The position numbers and the translations under genes are program-made. Positions 15,549-23,200 of a stretch of 64,000 bases of DNA are shown piece by piece. Source of the stretch: CAVZGO01 sp963774935 (lineage in GTDB: Bacteria; Chloroflexota; Anaerolineae; Anaerolineales; UBA4823); contig CAVZGO010000013.1 of the NCBI GenBank assembly GCA_963774935.1, forward strand, positions 248,001 through 312,000, given 5' to 3'. Numbering within the stretch: the stretch's first letter is position 1; every line of letters begins with the position of its first letter. The notes beneath the pieces are model-generated. The model did no database searches. It was not told the origin of the DNA and worked only from the letters and a program-made list of their open reading frames with translations.

Positions 15549-16745
15549 TTATTTCATCTCCGCCGGTTTCGCTCTCCGAAAACGAGATGTGCGTTCTCTT
15601 CCAGATACGCTCTTGATGACTGATTGATATTGTTCTAACATTAACTGTGTCGTACGCTCGATGGCATAGTTCTCCGCTGACTTGGAGGCGTTGCGGCCCA
15701 TCTCTAAGCGTTTCTCATGTTCAATTGCCAGGCGCATCAGCTTAGCTGTGAAGAATGCCAGGTCTTCCTTTTCGCACAGGTATCCGTTCACGCCATCATG
15801 AATGGTATCTGCGGTACCAGGTGATTGAATAGCCAGGACCGGTAAACCAGCAGCCATTGCCTCGATGACTGTCAGCGGATGCACCTCAGTAACGGATGCA
15901 GTAACGAATGCATCTGCCATGGCAAGGTAGCAGGGTAGTTGTTCATAGGGTATCAGACCGGTAAAGGAGATGTTCCGATCAAGGCCATTTTCCTTAACCC
16001 AGGATTGCAGAGCAGCTTGCTCGGGTCCAACACCCACCAGCACTAAGTGAATACGCTCATATGCCCTCACAGCAGCAGCACATGCTTGCAGCAGGAAGGT
16101 CAGGTTCTTTTCCACTCCAAGCCGACCAATGTAGTAAAAGACTACATCGTCATCGCTCAACTGTAACTCGCTGCGAGGCACCTTTGAGATGGGACTTTGA
16201 AAAGGCAAAATATCCACACCGTTGGGAACAACCTGAATAGGAACATCTACTCCAAAGCCAAATAGGATCTCGCGCACCCCGGCAGATGGTGAAATCACCA
16301 GGTCGCACGAACGGCAGAAAACCGGCAGGTAGCCTTCGGTGGCGATGCCGCTGACCAGCTCGCCCAACACTGGAACATAGGCATGCGCATATAAATCATA
16401 ACGGGTATGGTTTGTGAACACGATGGGGATGCCTTTTGGTTTGCAGTATAACAGGGCAAGCGATCCGCTGATGAATGGGTGATGTACGTGCACCACATCC
16501 ATCGTTTGCAGCAAACGCCTGGCTTGCTGGCTATAACTCAGGTTGAAATAATAGCCTTTAAATCCTGTAGGCAGCCCCGCAGAACGAATGATGTTTGGTT
16601 CATCATCCTCGATATCTTTATTTCCAAAAGTAAACACGAACACTTCATGCCCTGCTCGTTCCAGGTATCGTTTACTCAGGGCAATATAATTGGTCACGCC
16701 ACTGATGTGCGGCTTATATAAATCTGCCATCATGCCAATCCGCAT
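15549..16745 (-). CDS. GT4 family glycosyltransferase
   Basis: This GT-B glycosyltransferase of 398 residues probably glycosylates a membrane lipid or polyprenyl carrier at the cytoplasmic face. Its N-terminus MRIGMMADLYKPHISGVTNYI has the GxxxY/F loop of family GT4, like diacylglycerol glucosyltransferases and PimB-type mannosyltransferases. VVHVHHPF, FYYIGRLGVEKNL and the C-terminal E-x7-E region (TEVHPLTVIEAMAAGLPV) are all in place. The ATG at 16745 lies behind GAGGTGATT and is preferred to the GTG six bases upstream. It heads the operon with yraN and miaA. The basic tail (SGRERTSRFRRAKPAEMK) may help membrane contact. Substrates are inferred from family only. Confidence 0.88.
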   Translation of the reverse strand: MRIGMMADLYKPHISGVTNYIALSKRYLERAGHEVFVFTFGNKDIEDDEPNIIRSAGLPTGFKGYYFNLSYSQQARRLLQTMDVVHVHHPFISGSLALLYCKPKGIPIVFTNHTRYDLYAHAYVPVLGELVSGIATEGYLPVFCRSCDLVISPSAGVREILFGFGVDVPIQVVPNGVDILPFQSPISKVPRSELQLSDDDVVFYYIGRLGVEKNLTFLLQACAAAVRAYERIHLVLVGVGPEQAALQSWVKENGLDRNISFTGLIPYEQLPCYLAMADAFVTASVTEVHPLTVIEAMAAGLPVLAIQSPGTADTIHDGVNGYLCEKEDLAFFTAKLMRLAIEHEKRLEMGRNASKSAENYAIERTTQLMLEQYQSVIKSVSGRERTSRFRRAKPAEMK

Positions 16746-16808
16746 AATCACCTCACTAAGGGATAATCGTATGCCAGATGGGTGAAAACGTCAAGCCAAT
16801 GATTTTGC

Positions 16809-17666
16809 TTGGCAACATATCTGATGAAAGGTACAATGCAGATTGTGCAAGCCAATTCAAAAGCGCAAAACCTGCCCGATCTTGACCGGCTCAGCATAGT
16901 CGCCGCTTCTATTCTGCTCGCTTATGCACTGGCGCGTCTCGTCAACCTGCCAGCCCAAGAGTGGGGCATCCAACTTCCAGGCATCTTTTTTTCAGCCGAG
17001 CTCTCCTTACGCACATTGGTAACTGTGCTGGTCTCGGGGATGACCGCCGCCGGAAGCGATTGGGTGTTACGCAGTCATCCTGCATACAAAAAGAAGCTTG
17101 CATTCGAACACTGGTTGATTCCTGCATTAACCGCCTGGGTAATCAGTATCCCAATTTTCCAGCTTCCTTTGGGTACGCTATGGTGGGTGGGATTTATACT
17201 CGGCGGGACGATCTTGATGTTTGTATTGATCGCCGAATACATCACGGTCGATCCGCAGGATGTGCGCCACCCCTTTGCGAGTGCTGGACTAACGGTTGTC
17301 GCCTATGCCATCTTCCTGATCCTTGCGGTCAGTTTACGATACACCAGCCCACGTTTGTATATTATTCTACCCGCCCTGACGCTGGGCAGCGCACTGGTCT
17401 GCCTGCGAAGTTTGCATTTACGATTATCGGGGCAATGGGCGTTTCTGCAAGCCGGCATTGTTGCAATGGTTGTAGCCCAATTTATCGCTGGCTTACACTA
17501 CTGGCCAATCACCCCCATCGCATATGGTTTGATCTTGATAGGCTTATCGTATAGCCTGACAAACCTGCTGGGGAGTCTGATGGAAGGATCTGCGATCCGC
17601 CAGGCAGTCATGGAGCCTCTGGTGATCTTGCTTATTTTTTGGGGTGCTGCGCTGTGGGTAGGATAA
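16809..17666 (+). CDS. Conserved polytopic membrane protein
   Basis: I do not recognise a characterised family with certainty; it resembles the uncharacterised Chloroflexota membrane proteins grouped as DUF5656. The 285 residues contain about eight hydrophobic segments (starting near residues 30, 55, 100, 125, 160, 190, 215, 260), few charges, and no catalytic motif that I can see. The frame opens with TTG at 16809; ATG at 16824 or 16836 is also possible, and the last gives MQIVQANSKAQNLPD. It is divergent from the glycosyltransferase gene across about 60 bp. Its 3' end overlaps the frame of the JAMM protease by up to 28 bp, suggesting cotranscription. Confidence 0.7.
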   Translation: MATYLMKGTMQIVQANSKAQNLPDLDRLSIVAASILLAYALARLVNLPAQEWGIQLPGIFFSAELSLRTLVTVLVSGMTAAGSDWVLRSHPAYKKKLAFEHWLIPALTAWVISIPIFQLPLGTLWWVGFILGGTILMFVLIAEYITVDPQDVRHPFASAGLTVVAYAIFLILAVSLRYTSPRLYIILPALTLGSALVCLRSLHLRLSGQWAFLQAGIVAMVVAQFIAGLHYWPITPIAYGLILIGLSYSLTNLLGSLMEGSAIRQAVMEPLVILLIFWGAALWVG

Positions 17667-18097
17667 ACAACCAAACAATCCATCCAGGTAAGGATACACT
17701 GCAGATATCATCTGCGCTCGTTGAGAAAATGAAAAAACATGTAGCAACTTGCCTTCCGGAAGAGGCTTGCGGTCTCCTGGCAGGCAAGGGGAATATCGTC
17801 CATAAATTTGTACCCATCATAAACGCGCTGCACCTGCCAAACCGCTTCCGCATGGAGCCGGTAGAACAAGTGCGCGCGCTGCTCGATTTTGAAGAGAACG
17901 GGCTTGAACTCCTGGCTATTATTCACTCCCATCCGCAAGGCCCGCCCGTGCCTTCACCAACGGACCTGGCTGTGGTTACTTATCCAGAAGCAGCGACTGT
18001 AATTTGGTGTCAAGCAGACGGAGATTGGCAAATGAGAGCATTCAGAATACAGTCAGACCAGGCTATTGAGGAAATGGCTGTGGCTGTGACCGCATAG
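17639..18097 (+). CDS. JAMM/MPN+ metallopeptidase (M67 family)
   Basis: This is a small zinc isopeptidase of the Mov34/JAB1 superfamily, whose bacterial members cleave ubiquitin-like proteins such as MoaD/ThiS relatives or other small substrates. The catalytic set is complete: glutamate in LPEEACGLLAG, then HSHPQGPPVPSPTDLA giving His-x-His, Ser and Asp of the JAMM motif. The frame opens at TTG 17639, but GTG 17654 is likely nearer the true start; the recognisable domain begins at about residue 22. It sits behind the membrane protein gene with overlap and ends 83 bp before plsY. I see no ubiquitin-like or E1-like partner in the window, so its substrate stays open. Confidence 0.88.
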   Translation: MGCCAVGRINNQTIHPGKDTLQISSALVEKMKKHVATCLPEEACGLLAGKGNIVHKFVPIINALHLPNRFRMEPVEQVRALLDFEENGLELLAIIHSHPQGPPVPSPTDLAVVTYPEAATVIWCQADGDWQMRAFRIQSDQAIEEMAVAVTA

Positions 18098-18180
18098 CAA
18101 CCTTTTTACCATTTACGGGTTATCTTTTCATGCCAGAGATTTTACAAGATTCCTGCAATCAATGAGAACGAGGTAAATCT

Positions 18181-18852
18181 ATGCCACTCATCCTCGGCTT
18201 GCTTACGATAATTCTTTCTTACCTGCTTGGCTCAGTGCCATTTGGCTTACTGGTAGTCAAGCTAGCAACTGGCAAGGATATTCGCTATATCGAAAGTGGG
18301 CGGACGGGTGGGACAAATGCCATGCGCGCTGCAGGCTTCTTTGCAGGGGCAGCGACTGCGGTCCTCGATTTCTTAAAGGGTTTTTGTGCTGTCTGGCTGG
18401 CACGCTGGCTAGTGCCAGACGATGTTTCATGGCGCGTTTGGATCGAGGTGCTTGCGCCGCTGTGTGCTATCCTAGGTCATAATTATTCGATTTTTCTGGC
18501 TGAGCGCACCTCTGAGGGGAAACTCCGTCTGCGCGGCGGAGCAGGCGGCGCCCCTGCCGTTGGCGGAGCAGCGGGGCTTTGGCTATTCAGTGCATTTATC
18601 ATCGTACCGACAATGATGCTTATTCTATTCGGTATCGGTTATGCATCAGTCGCCACAATGAGCGTTGGGGTCATGTCCATTTTGATCTTTACGATCCGCT
18701 ATTTTTATGGCGATTCCCCCTGGGAATACATCATTTATGGAGTAGCGGCAGAGGCTCTCCTGGTTATCGCACTTCAACAAAATATCAAGCGATTGATGAA
18801 TGGAACGGAACGTCTCGTGGGTTGGCGGGCAAAACGGAAGAAGACTCCGTGA
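18181..18852 (+). CDS. plsY: Glycerol-3-phosphate acyltransferase PlsY-like
   Basis: PlsY transfers an acyl group from acyl-phosphate to glycerol-3-phosphate, the first step of phospholipid synthesis in most bacteria, in the cytoplasmic membrane. The 223 residues show the family frame: LLGSVPFGLLVVKL at the N-terminus, SGRTGGTNAMRAAG (usual form SGNPGATNVLRTLG), LDFLKGFCAVWLA, and LGHNYSIFL. The third motif, normally F-KGGKGVAT-G, is here LRGGAGGAPAVGG, lacking the usual lysines. The loop before it (AERTSEGKLR) is longer too. So it may be a divergent paralogue with altered donor use. Two PlsC-type second acyltransferases lie at 59.5-61.0 kb. It converges with the MBL hydrolase gene, stops one base apart. 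Confidence 0.82.
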   Translation: MPLILGLLTIILSYLLGSVPFGLLVVKLATGKDIRYIESGRTGGTNAMRAAGFFAGAATAVLDFLKGFCAVWLARWLVPDDVSWRVWIEVLAPLCAILGHNYSIFLAERTSEGKLRLRGGAGGAPAVGGAAGLWLFSAFIIVPTMMLILFGIGYASVATMSVGVMSILIFTIRYFYGDSPWEYIIYGVAAEALLVIALQQNIKRLMNGTERLVGWRAKRKKTP

Positions 18853-18853
18853 C

Positions 18854-19756
18854 TTATTCTTCGTCGTAATCTTCCTCGTCCTCATCATAATATTCTTCTT
18901 CATCATCGTCGGTAGGCACTGGCGGTTCACCAAACAGCTGCCGGTAAAGCACCCGTAAGTTTCGGCGATGCAACTCAGCAGCCAGACCACCAATCAGGAC
19001 ACGGCTTTTTCCACACGACTCGACGGTCGTCTCATCTAGTATTTCCAACGGGTATTTCCGTTTCGAAGCCTTGCGAACGACCTTGCGGATATTAGAGAGG
19101 TAAGCCTGGTTATCCTTGATGAAATTATCGATCTCGCCTCGCAAAACGATATCACCGTGACCTTGAATGATGTTTTCCAAACCCATCTTGCCAATTTTCT
19201 TTAATGAAATGGTAAGATCGTCGATATTACCGTCAACGATGTAGGGAAGCGGCATCGCTGCATCACCTGCAAACAGCACCCGATCCTCGTCCACGAGTAC
19301 ACCGATATTATCCCCGCTATGCCCTGGCAATGGCATCAGTGTCAGAGTCTTTTTTCCAACCCGTAAAGTTAGATTTCCTTCATTGAACGTAATTTGGGGC
19401 AGCACCAGGCGCACATTGCGGAAGACCTGATTTTGCTTGCGCACCTCTTCGAGGGATTGGCGTCCTTTTGTGTCTAGAAGCTCACGGCACAGTGTATGCG
19501 AGATAACTGTAGCTCCAGGAAAGAAACAATTGCCCCAGGCATGGTCCGCATGGCTGTGAGTATCAATAATATATCGAACCGGCACGCTTAATTCCTGTTC
19601 GATAAAGTCGCGGATTTCCAGAGCTTCATCGGGCAGTGCCAGGGTATCAATTACCACTGCCCAATTGGGTCCAATAATCGCCCCCGCGGTCACCTGAGCA
19701 TATACTTCGCTCTGGAATGAATACACATTATCAGCTATACGTTCACGTTGGATCAT
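18854..19756 (-). CDS. MBL-fold metallohydrolase with acidic tail
   Basis: This 300-residue protein has the metallo-beta-lactamase fold. The first metal motif DTHSHADHAWGN supplies H-x-H-x-D-H at residues 67-72. LPGHSGDNIG provides the next His, VLFAGDAAM the bridging Asp, and IIQGHGDIV the last His. This pattern fits SoxH/glyoxalase-II-like hydrolases; the substrate is not predictable. After about residue 275 the chain becomes almost purely Asp, Glu and Tyr (DDDEEEYYDEDEEDYDEE), an unusual disordered acidic tail. It has no signal peptide, so it should be cytoplasmic. It reads towards plsY with stops one base apart. Confidence 0.87.
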   Translation of the reverse strand: MIQRERIADNVYSFQSEVYAQVTAGAIIGPNWAVVIDTLALPDEALEIRDFIEQELSVPVRYIIDTHSHADHAWGNCFFPGATVISHTLCRELLDTKGRQSLEEVRKQNQVFRNVRLVLPQITFNEGNLTLRVGKKTLTLMPLPGHSGDNIGVLVDEDRVLFAGDAAMPLPYIVDGNIDDLTISLKKIGKMGLENIIQGHGDIVLRGEIDNFIKDNQAYLSNIRKVVRKASKRKYPLEILDETTVESCGKSRVLIGGLAAELHRRNLRVLYRQLFGEPPVPTDDDEEEYYDEDEEDYDEE

Positions 19757-19904
19757 TTAACCTTCCCTAAAATAACCGGATCGGCAAGGAATGAAATAAT
19801 CTGCCGGTCGGTCAATATCAAAATCATAAATCATACAAAAAGGCGGCTGAAGGATAGCATAATCCCTATTGAAAATCAAGAAAGATTAATAATACATTTA
19901 TTTA

Positions 19905-19933
19905 TTGCTATCATTTTGTAGAAAGTGTATAAT
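19905..19933 (+). promoter_or_regulatory. Promoter of the valS leader
   Basis: TTGCTA (19905-19910) and TATAAT (19928-19933) are separated by 17 bp. The transcript would start near 19940, just before the T-box leader. Confidence 0.65.
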
Positions 19934-19954
19934 TGCTTCACAATTTAATATACT

Positions 19955-20238
19955 CTCCAGGAGGAGTAAGATCGTGGCAGGTTGGCAGAGAAGGTGTGGC
20001 CGATGGCTGAAAGCCCCCGCAACAATCCACGACTGAAGGTCGCCTGGATCTTTTGCCGAAGAACCACAGCTCAATCAACTGTTCAATAGACCGGCACGGG
20101 TATGCCCGTTATAGCGAACCCTGTTCGGTGGATTACTCGCCTGACACGGGATAAGAGCACAGGGCAGATTGTCTTGTGAAAAGAGGTGGTACCGCGGAAG
20201 GTAAATCTTTCGTCCTCGTTGAGGCGAAAGGTTTTTTT
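19955..20238 (+). ncRNA. T-box riboswitch (tRNA-Val sensing) of valS
   Basis: This leader senses uncharged tRNA. The diagnostic T-box sequence GGTGGTACCGCG lies at 20185-20196, followed by the cGTCCTc partner segment inside the terminator. Stem I can be built: helix TCCAGG (19956-19961) with CCTGGA (20043-20048), then an internal specifier loop with AGTA (19965-19968) opposite GAAGGTC (20035-20041), then helix TCGTGG (19972-19977) with CCACGA (20027-20032). By position after GAA plus one base, the specifier codon is GTC (20039-20041), valine, in agreement with the downstream valS. Uncharged tRNA-Val would stabilise the antiterminator and allow valS transcription. Confidence 0.92.
20207..20238 (+). 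terminator. Regulated terminator of the valS T-box
   Basis: CTTTCG-T-CCTC (20207-20217) pairs with GAGGCGAAAG (20221-20230), leaving one bulged T and a 3-base loop. A run of seven T follows (20232-20238). The 5' arm includes the cGTCCTc segment that the T-box bulge pairs with in the antiterminator. Confidence 0.9.
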
Positions 20239-20302
20239 AATTCGGTCACACGAGCGCTGTGTTGATAGCGCTCAGTGGGACCAGCGCAGGAGGCGACAAA
20301 CA

Positions 20303-23035
20303 ATGTCAGAACACACTCTACCCAAAACGTATGATTTTAAAACCACTGAGCAGCGCATCTACCAGTGGTGGGAAAGCCAGGGTTTTTTCAAGCCCTGGAA
20401 TGACCCGAACAAGCCTGGTTTCCAGCCAGAGATCAAGCCATTCGTGATCTCCATCCCACCGCCAAATATTACCGGCGAGCTGCACCTGGGACATCCATTA
20501 TTTGTGGCGATGGAAGATCTCATGATTCGCTATCACCGCATGAAAGGCATCCCTACATTATGGGTGCCAGGCACCGATCACGCTGGCATTGCCACCCAAC
20601 TCCAGGTGGAAAAGATGCTGGCTCGTGAAGGCACATCCCGCGAAGCGATCGGTCGGGAAGAATTTCTGCGGCGCACCTGGGAATGGAGAGAGAAATTCGG
20701 CGGGATCATCACCCTGCAGATCCGCCGATTAGGCGCATCTTGCGACTGGGAACGCGAACGCTTCACCCTGGATGCAGGCTTATCGCGGGCAGTGCGCGAG
20801 GCTTTTGTCCGGCTGTATGAAAAGGGATTGATCTATCGAGGCCCGCGTCTGATCAACTGGTCGCCGGGATTAAAGACGGCTGTCTCAGACCTGGAAGTGG
20901 AATACTCTCAGGAGCCCGGAACACTGTACTATTTCAAATATATGCTTGTCGCCAATCCTGGTGCCGGGATTAGTGAAAGTGAATACCTGCCAGTAGCTAC
21001 CACGCGGCCTGAAACGATCCTGGGAGATACTGCCGTGGCGGTTCACCCAGAAGACGAACGCTACCGCAAGTATGTCGGGCAGCAAGTGATCGTGCCAATC
21101 CTTGGCAGGAAAATTCCAGTGATTGCGGATGAATATGTTGATCGCGAGTTCGGCGGTGGGGCGTTAAAGGTCACGCCTGGACACGATCCGAATGACTTTC
21201 AGATTGGCGAACGGCACAATCTGGCCGTGATCTCAGTGCTCGATGAAGCAGCCCGCGTAAACGAGAATGGCGGTGCCTATGCCGGATTGGATCGATTTGT
21301 TGCTCGAAAGCAGCTCTGGGAGGATATGCGCACGTCGGGTTTGGTGATCAAGGAAGAACCTTACCAGCTGAACGTTCCACGATCGCAGCGTGGCGGGGAA
21401 ATCGTTGAGCCGATGGTGTCCACACAATGGTTTGTGCGCATCCAGCCACTGGCGCAAGCAGCGCTTGAAGCCGTGCGAGATGGGCGTATCCGCATCGTCC
21501 CTGAACGGTTTACAAAGGTTTATTACAACTGGCTGGAAAACATCCAGGATTGGTGCATCTCGCGCCAGCTCTGGTGGGGACACCGCATCCCCGTTTGGTA
21601 TTGCCAGAAGTGCGGCAAGATGGTGGCTGCTCGCCAGGATCCCAGCCATTGCCCGCAGTGTGGAAGTGAGGAGCTCATCCAGGACCCGGATGTGCTCGAC
21701 ACCTGGTTCTCGTCTGGTTTGTGGCCTTTCTCCACCCTGGGCTGGCCAGAGAAAACCCCTGACCTCGAGTATTTTTACCCAACCTCAGTGCTCGAGACAG
21801 GCTACGACATCCTTTTCTTCTGGGTGGCGCGTATGATCATGTCTGGCCTGGAATTCACCAACCAGGTGCCCTTCCACACGGTTTACCTGCATGGCTTAAT
21901 TCGAGATGAGCATGGACGGAAAATGAGTAAATCCTACGGCAACGTGATCGACCCGCTGGAAGTGATCGATGAATTCGGCACCGACGCGCTGCGGTTTACG
22001 ATGTTAGTTGGCTCGACCCCGGGGAACGATACCAGCTTGAGCCTGAAGAAAGTAGAGTCGAACCGCAATTTTGCTAACAAGCTCTGGAATGCCACCCGAC
22101 TGGTGATTAATTCCATTGAAAAAACACCTAAATCAGCAACGGCTTCTCCTCAGTGGACACTGGCAGATTCTTTCATCTGGGGTCGCGCAAGGGAGCTGAC
22201 CCGGAATGTGGAACATCTATTTCAGTCCTACCAGTTCGGCGAGGCGGGACGGCAGATCTATGAATTTTTCTGGTCGGATTTCGCCGACTGGTACCTGGAG
22301 ATCGCCAAGCTGCAACTGGCAGAAGGCGGCGACCGGGCATTCTATACCCAACACCTGATGGTGCAGGTGCTGGATATTTGTCTGCGTTTCTTGCATCCAT
22401 TCACCCCCTTCGTCACCGAAGAATGTTGGGGGCACTTGAAGCGTGCCTGTCAGGCACATTCTGACCGGTTGCTGCCTCTAGATGGAGCCTGGGCTGAGGG
22501 ATTGATTGTTTCACGTTGGCCAGAACCGCTTGAGCAGCAGGGCTGGGAGGCAGTAAAGATCCAGGAATTCGCACAATTCCAGGAGGTAGTGCGCGCCATT
22601 CGCAACACGCGGGCAGAGAAGAATGTGAAAGCCAAAAATAAACTTGCCGCCATCATTGTAGCCGGCGAGGAATCGCAGGCGCTTTACCAGCAGGAGGCGG
22701 GAAATATTGCTACATTGGCTGGATTAGATGCGAAGCGAACCCGGGTGGTGGGCACATTGGAATCAAAACCAACAGGTCACATCGCATTGGTGGTAGGAGC
22801 AATTCAGATCTATTTACCAATGGCAGACTTGGTGGACGCTGGCGAAGAGCGGCTAAAGCTGGAGAAAGAATTGAATGAGACCCAGGCTCAGATTGACCGC
22901 CTGAAAGATCTCCTGGCAGGCTCGTTTGCAGAAAAAGCCCCGGCAGCAGTTGTTCATAAGGAACGGGATCGCCTGGCAGGTTTTGAACAAACCGCAGCAA
23001 AACTTCGCGACCAACTGGCTGCCCTGAGCGAATAA
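20303..23035 (+). CDS. valS: Valyl-tRNA synthetase
   Basis: This class I aminoacyl-tRNA synthetase charges tRNA-Val and has 910 residues. ATG 20303 is chosen because AGGAGG lies nine bases upstream and the protein then begins as ValS normally does; the longer frame would run back into the T-box terminator. Signatures: PPPNITGELHLGHPL with HLGH at 61-64; the CP1 editing domain (about 200-400); a Cys4 zinc ribbon CQKCG...CPQCG (about 432-455); KMSKSYGN near 540; an anticodon-binding domain; and a C-terminal ValS coiled-coil arm (EERLKLEKELNETQAQIDRL). Expression is controlled by the T-box leader. No defects are seen. Confidence 0.98.
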   Translation: MSEHTLPKTYDFKTTEQRIYQWWESQGFFKPWNDPNKPGFQPEIKPFVISIPPPNITGELHLGHPLFVAMEDLMIRYHRMKGIPTLWVPGTDHAGIATQLQVEKMLAREGTSREAIGREEFLRRTWEWREKFGGIITLQIRRLGASCDWERERFTLDAGLSRAVREAFVRLYEKGLIYRGPRLINWSPGLKTAVSDLEVEYSQEPGTLYYFKYMLVANPGAGISESEYLPVATTRPETILGDTAVAVHPEDERYRKYVGQQVIVPILGRKIPVIADEYVDREFGGGALKVTPGHDPNDFQIGERHNLAVISVLDEAARVNENGGAYAGLDRFVARKQLWEDMRTSGLVIKEEPYQLNVPRSQRGGEIVEPMVSTQWFVRIQPLAQAALEAVRDGRIRIVPERFTKVYYNWLENIQDWCISRQLWWGHRIPVWYCQKCGKMVAARQDPSHCPQCGSEELIQDPDVLDTWFSSGLWPFSTLGWPEKTPDLEYFYPTSVLETGYDILFFWVARMIMSGLEFTNQVPFHTVYLHGLIRDEHGRKMSKSYGNVIDPLEVIDEFGTDALRFTMLVGSTPGNDTSLSLKKVESNRNFANKLWNATRLVINSIEKTPKSATASPQWTLADSFIWGRARELTRNVEHLFQSYQFGEAGRQIYEFFWSDFADWYLEIAKLQLAEGGDRAFYTQHLMVQVLDICLRFLHPFTPFVTEECWGHLKRACQAHSDRLLPLDGAWAEGLIVSRWPEPLEQQGWEAVKIQEFAQFQEVVRAIRNTRAEKNVKAKNKLAAIIVAGEESQALYQQEAGNIATLAGLDAKRTRVVGTLESKPTGHIALVVGAIQIYLPMADLVDAGEERLKLEKELNETQAQIDRLKDLLAGSFAEKAPAAVVHKERDRLAGFEQTAAKLRDQLAALSE

Positions 23036-23110
23036 GAGCATCCTAACACAAATGACTTTCCTCGCTCGGGAAATTGGTTAGACAATTGCAGCGTCCTCTA
23101 TTTTATAATT

Positions 23111-23153
23111 AGCCTTAACTGAAGTCACTAACTTGGTAACTTCAGTTAAGGCT
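23111..23153. terminator. Perfect 15-bp inverted repeat between valS and the M32 gene
   Basis: Arms agccttaactgaagt (23111-23125) and acttcagttaaggct (23139-23153) are exact reverse complements with a 13-base loop. Only TTTA follows on the plus strand, so it may be a weak terminator of valS or an operator for the carboxypeptidase gene 47 bp downstream. Confidence 0.6.
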
Positions 23154-23200
23154 TTACACACTTAAATAATCTTTCACCACGAAGGAGCCGTGCGATCATC

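Noticed and set aside
16961..17554. 197-codon frame inside the membrane protein at 16809
   Set aside because: It is in another frame on the same strand, with Cys/His/Arg-rich composition. The 16809 frame has clear membrane segments and is the real gene.
20186..20302. Upstream extension of valS by 39 codons
   Set aside because: It would translate the T-box and terminator; the ATG at 20303 has a strong ribosome site and the correct family N-terminus.
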